The notes beneath the pieces were generated by a model that worked only from the letters and a program-made list of their open reading frames with translations, had not been told where the DNA came from and searched no databases. 56,909 nt of DNA from Mesotaenium endlicherianum (lineage: Eukaryota; Streptophyta; Zygnematophyceae; Zygnematales; Mesotaeniaceae), in contig WELA01007315.1 of the NCBI GenBank assembly GCA_009602735.1, positions 29,171 to 86,079 of the forward strand, given 5' to 3'. Below, in pieces: positions 53,526 through 56,909 of this stretch (the stretch's first letter is position 1; every line of letters starts with the position of its first letter). Both the position numbers and the translations under genes were made by a program.

Positions 53526-54322
53526 CTAGAGGGAGACCGGGTTGTCAATCCCTTCAGGGTGAGTTAAAATCTCCCCTAGGACATCTAAAGGAGACTTAGG
53601 GACTCTATCCAGGCTTAGTTCAGAAGGAGTCTTGCTCGTTGACGCGTGTACCGCACTGTTGACCGCAAACTGGATTTGAGGTAACAGGTCATCCCAATTA
53701 TCTTGTGTTTGGTTAATATCGGCTCTCAGTACCTCTTGCTGAACTCGGTTAGTTCTTTCAGAGTGCCCATCAATCTGAGGGTGGTTTGCAGTGCTGAGCA
53801 GCTGCCTAACTCCCATTAACCCCATTAAAGCCTTTCAGATGTTAGAGGTAAATTTCGAGTCTCTGTCTCAGATGATATTAGAGGGTAGCCCATGTTGGCA
53901 TACTACATGGTTGTGGAACTGTCTCGCTGTTTCAAGTGCAGTTACTTTGACAGTTGTGGGGATGAAAATGACCATTTTTTCCAATTTATCCACCACTACC
54001 AACATCATGCCCAGTGGCAATTCGTGGCAGTGTGACCACCCAGTCCATGGTTATTGTTTCCTTGCAGCCAGTTGGGATGGGCAGCGGTTGTAAGAGGCCT
54101 CCCGGTGGTGTGTGCCTAGACTTATTCTTTTGACACTGGTCACAGGACTTAACGTATTTCAAGACCTCCCAAGGTAATCTCTCCCAATGATAATGTTTTG
54201 CTAGTTCGCCAATGGCTTGCCCCAAATGCCCACCCAGTAAACTGTCATGTGCTTGACTCAATAAAAGGGACCTTATTTCCAAGTTATTAGGAATGACCAG
54301 CTTCCGCCTGCCGGAAGTGGTA
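53526..54322 (-). pseudogene. Gypsy-E integrase, zinc domain and core
   Basis: Zinc domain: PNNLEIRSLLLSQAHDSLLG, then KSCDQCQKNKSRHTPPGG, followed by TITMDWVVTLP (first Asp region). Core end: NHPQIDGHSERTNRVQQEVL (with the catalytic Glu). Stops and shifts lie between 53826 and 53985. The homology ends at 54322 at the piggyBac junction. Confidence 0.8.
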
Positions 54323-54839
54323 CAAAACACACAAAGACGCTGTTGATCAATTTTACAAGCTCTGTGTGGGAGATAAGTTCTTTGTCGAGACTTCTGCTGT
54401 GAGCTTAAAGTGGTGGCACAAACTATATTGGGCTCTATTTGATGCTGCCCTGGCCGATGCCTACATCCTCTACAACCTGGCCCATCCTGAGAGTGACATG
54501 TATCCCTTCATGTTAGATGTTGTAGCGGAGATGACAGACTTCCATGATCCACATAAGGGGAGGCGCTTTCGCTGGAGTGCGGGGCGGGCTGGGATTGACA
54601 GGTTCCTAGGGAGACACTTCCCTGAGCACCTTCCAGGAGGCTCTAGACCAGGATGTGTAGTGTGCAGGAGCAAGTTGTATGACCTAGGCCATGAGAAGAG
54701 TAAGGTGAGGCCTAGCTATTGGTGCGCAACGTGTGGAGTAGCGCTTTGCCCCGCGCCTTGCTTTGAGGAGTACCATACCAACAGGCACATAGCACATGTA
54801 GATAGTGGCCCCTACAAGCTGAGTAGCAGTAAGAAGTAG
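54315..54839 (+). pseudogene. piggyBac transposase, C-terminal part
   Basis: Frame open from KWYKTHKDAVDQFYK (end of the DDE_Tnp_1_7 core; the Asp of 'G-V-D-x-x-D' region is seen as A-V-D-Q-F) to a TAG at 54837-54839. It includes KWWHKLYWALFDAALADAYI, FLGRHFPEHLP, and the Cys-rich zinc domain CVVCRSKLYDLG, YWCATCGVALCPAPCFEEYH, with Cys and His spacing as in piggyBac. In the family the zinc domain binds the element ends. The N-terminal two thirds are missing. Confidence 0.85.
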
Positions 54840-55516
54840 GACTATAGAGCAAAGGAACTGCAACAGAAACATATATGAAAGACATTGTGCTCCATAAACA
54901 GTTCAGCTTCATGTGTGCAAAGCTGTCGATTCTGCAATATTTTGCAACTAATAATTTATTTTTAATCATTTTAATTCATTATTTTGTATATGAATATTTT
55001 TTTGTAAGTAAAGTAAGACTTTACTTTCAAGCTCCACTTTACACATTACTATTTGCATGTGTAAAGAATAAATTATGAATTATTAACTGTGATGGTTTGG
55101 TGCATGAGGCACTAAAAATACAAAAAATACCCGGACCCCATATGGTCCACTAAGTACAGAGTGTGCCTCCACAAAGCCACTGATTAGAATGAAGTGAAAT
55201 TTGTTTCATATGATAGGTAAGACACATGCCTACCCCAGATTAAATCAGCAACTACTGGTTCAAATCTAAATTCATAGTGTGTGAAGGTAAAGTTGGCCCT
55301 ATTTGCTCGTTTCTTGTTACCGTACACACCTTGTACGGAAAGTACACCTAACCTTTCCGAAAATTGCGGGCCACATGGCCAGTGCAATACTTTGTGATGT
55401 AAGCTCTCTATTGGTCTATCACACATAGTCATAGCTTCGATGGTTATTTCAATTTAGTGTGACTTAGGGGGTGCATTATTGGACCATATATGGTCTTTTC
55501 CTTGAGAGACCTAGTG
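54840..55516 (+). other. Non-coding 3' part of the piggyBac fragment
   Basis: AT-rich 54840-55080, then mixed sequence. Contains the palindrome ACCATATATGGT (55482-55493) close to the right end. No ORF recognised. Confidence 0.5.
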
Positions 55517-55520
55517 TTAA

Positions 55521-55905
55521 GGGTCTGGAAGGCAGCCTGCTGCTCTTCCCCCCACGCATACCCTATGTCTTTCTTAGTAAGGTCAGTCAGATTACGGGCC
55601 ATTGTATAATAATTCTCAATAAATCTCCTATTGTAGTTAGCCAACCTGAGAATGGATTTAACTTCAGAGACAGGCTGTGGTACTGGCGAGGCCCTTATGG
55701 TCTCGACTATCTTAGGATCCATACTCATGCCTTCTTTACTGACAACGTGGCCTAAGAATTCAATACTTTCTTTAAAGAGGCCAAACTTGCTCATTTTGGC
55801 ATATAAGTGATTTCTTCTCAGAGTGTCCATAACTGTCTTTAAGTGTTTAGCGTGCTGAGCTTCATCTTTAGAGAAAATTAAAACATCATCCAGGAAAACT
55901 TGATT
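55521..55905 (-). pseudogene. Gypsy-E reverse transcriptase fragment
   Basis: Minus strand: VFLDDVLIFSKDEAQHAKHL (active-site box F-L-D-D), LYAKMSKFGLFKESIEFLGH, NYNRRFIENYYTMARNLTDL, then YAWGEEQQAAFQTLN, where the piggyBac TTAA begins. Upstream of the F-L-D-D box the homology ends near 55905. Confidence 0.82.
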
Positions 55906-56013
55906 CTTACTTGCACTGGGTAGGTGAATATATCACGCTCATATTTTGTTTGCTTGCTTTGCTTCACCTAGTTGACTGAAGTGTATTATTAAATAAAAGT
56001 ATCATATGCTGAG
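55906..56013. other. Short AT-rich spacer
   Basis: Between gypsy-E and the next LTR. Nothing recognised. Confidence 0.4.
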
Positions 56014-56403
56014 TGTTGTCGAGGCGACAACGATTTAAGTTGGGGAGATTGTAATGAATCAGTTCATTATTTATTTGATTAATTACATATATAAATATAA
56101 CACTAAATAAGTATTATGTCAATATACTCACATGTGCGAGTTCATCTAAGTGAATGTATGTCGATGTAATGCAAGTTTACTTACTTTGTCAAAAATGTCA
56201 GCAGGATGACTTTTGTATCACAGTGTAGTTTGCTGACTTGTTGAGAAGGTCAGCAGGATGACTTTTGTATCATAGTATAGTTTGCTGAGATTTGTATATC
56301 AGTTATATATAGGATGTAAAATCAGCAGGATGACATATAGTAAGCTCGCTTGATATTAGTCAGTATACTTAGCTTCAGTACGTTGAGGGTAGATATATTC
56401 ATT
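56014..56403 (+). repeat. LTR fragment (plus strand), cut by hAT-3
   Basis: Starts TGTTGTCGAGGCGACAACG, the start of the gypsy-D/E type LTR, and matches the inverted LTR at 39090-40287. A ~50-bp unit with CAGCAGGATGACTTTTGTATCA is doubled (about 56198-56285). It stops at 56403, where hAT-3 begins. Confidence 0.75.
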
Positions 56404-56909
56404 CAGGGTTACGCCGTACGCCGTATTGGCCAACCTTCGTACGCTTAAATAAGCGTACTGCGTCGGTACGCTCGTACTAAGCGTACGATTAACTTTTTAT
56501 TCGTGCGTGCCGCCCAGCAACGTTTTGACACCTTCACGTCCGCCACCGCACGCTCTGTTTCACTCGTGACTTTGCATACATCGTCGATCGACGGGATTCA
56601 AACTACCAAGTGCATCTTGACAGGTTTGTGGAGCAACGGCGGGAACTAAAAAAAAGTCACTAGCCTTTTCACCAATATTTTGGCCACCAGCCATTTCAAT
56701 TTTCGCCTCCAACGTGCATCTGCTTGAGTTGCTGCCCATCTTACAAGCTACAATCCTTTTGGCCAATTTCGCGGAGCCTACTTAAGAGACTTCTAGCGCC
56801 TTTCTTTGCATTTCGCACCTGCTATTCATCGTAAGTTTTCTTACTTCCGCATTTAGGACCTTGCTGCCTTGCATTCCTCAGGCTGTAACACATCCAGGCC
56901 AGCAGCGGA
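56404..56909 (+). mobile_element. hAT-3: 5' end of a hAT element, runs off the window
   Basis: Begins CAGGGTTACGCCGTACGCC and matches the right end of hAT-2 (minus strand) for ~400 bp, including CTTA(A/T)(T/A)TAAGCGTAC, GTCGATCGACGGGAT and the AATATTTTGGC word. The 8 bp before it, TATTCATT, would be the target duplication. A conserved box GCCTACTTAA and a donor GTAAGTTTTC (56831-56840) suggest the transposase's first non-coding exon. The same two signals are in hAT-4. Confidence 0.8.

Larger units (their letters stand above)
54313..55516 (+). mobile_element. piggyBac-like transposon fragment
   Basis: Carries the C-terminal part of a piggyBac transposase and ends at CTAGTG just before TTAA (55517-55520), the target of this superfamily. 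In gypsy-D the corresponding place reads CCTTAAGGGTCTGG, so the TTAA is the original site. The left end is missing: the fragment begins inside the transposase frame, directly joined to gypsy-E integrase sequence, so a deletion removed the left half together with gypsy-E RNase H. Confidence 0.75.
50782..55905 (-). mobile_element. Gypsy-E: second copy of the gypsy-D family
   Basis: On the minus strand: RT fragment (55905-55521), a piggyBac fragment (55516-54323) that replaces RNase H, then integrase, chromodomain, third ORF, 3' LTR (51528-50782). The 5' part is lost beyond about 55905. The same domain order as gypsy-D confirms the lineage's layout. Confidence 0.85.

Noticed and set aside
1..56909. 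CRISPR arrays, bacterial operons, integrons, phage genes
   Set aside because: No regular short repeats with unique spacers, no ribosome-binding-site spaced gene clusters; all coding sequence is eukaryotic transposon-like.

Overview
This is nuclear DNA from a large, repeat-rich eukaryotic genome of the green lineage. The evidence is intron-like sequence with GT-AG borders, decayed PPR repeats, plant-style Ty1/copia and Ty3/gypsy elements primed by an initiator-Met-type tRNA, and hAT, CMC/Plavaka-like and piggyBac-like DNA transposons together. A streptophyte alga such as a charophyte fits well, but that is an inference. There is no bacterial gene structure, no CRISPR array and no rRNA. Almost all recognisable coding sequence is transposon-derived. 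Only one stretch, about 10.1-11.2 kb on the minus strand, looks like host gene sequence (PPR repeats), and it is broken.

Layout. 1-1808: 3' part of a hAT element (hAT-1). 2.4-7.0 kb: decayed CMC-type transposase. 7.0-16.6 kb: mostly non-coding, low-complexity, intron-like DNA with PPR remnants, split by a complete 3.55-kb hAT element (hAT-2, 11433-14982) flanked by an exact 8-bp target duplication. 16578-21493: 3' part of a minus-strand Ty3/gypsy element (gypsy-D) with an unusual third ORF between pol and the 3' LTR. 21494-36912: a three-level nest. Gypsy-A (plus) is interrupted by a copia element (24940-36889, TSD CTGAA), which is interrupted by an apparently intact gypsy-B (27170-33849, minus, TSD GCATC). 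36.9-39.1 kb: unassigned. 39090-43.4 kb: an LTR with primer site and a GC-rich decayed element (zinc knuckles, Ala/Pro-rich stretch, protease remnant). 43.4-45.1 kb: LTR-like direct repeats. 45147-50572: gypsy-C (minus, TSD AAATC), same family as gypsy-A, inserted in a fourth hAT copy (hAT-4). 50782-55905: second copy of the gypsy-D family (gypsy-E), carrying a piggyBac fragment whose right edge is a TTAA. 56014-56403: another LTR, cut by hAT-3, which runs off the right end.

Points of most interest. (1) Gypsy-B has a textbook -1 frameshift signal: A AAA AAC in the gag frame, a 10-nt spacer, and a perfect 7-bp hairpin. (2) The gypsy-D/E lineage has a conserved coiled-coil ORF of unknown function in the env position. 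(3) The hAT family carries a tRNA-like module with a foldable T-arm in one subterminal region. (4) Four unrelated LTR lineages share the primer site TGGTATCGGAGC, which predicts a host initiator tRNA differing from the usual plant one. (5) The copia gag start codon lies inside the LTR, so the primer-binding site is translated. (6) Gypsy-C lost exactly 185 gag codons between two ATGCA microhomologies.

Coordinates of the elements come from reading LTR, TIR and TSD edges by eye. Domain calls come from motif recognition without any database search.
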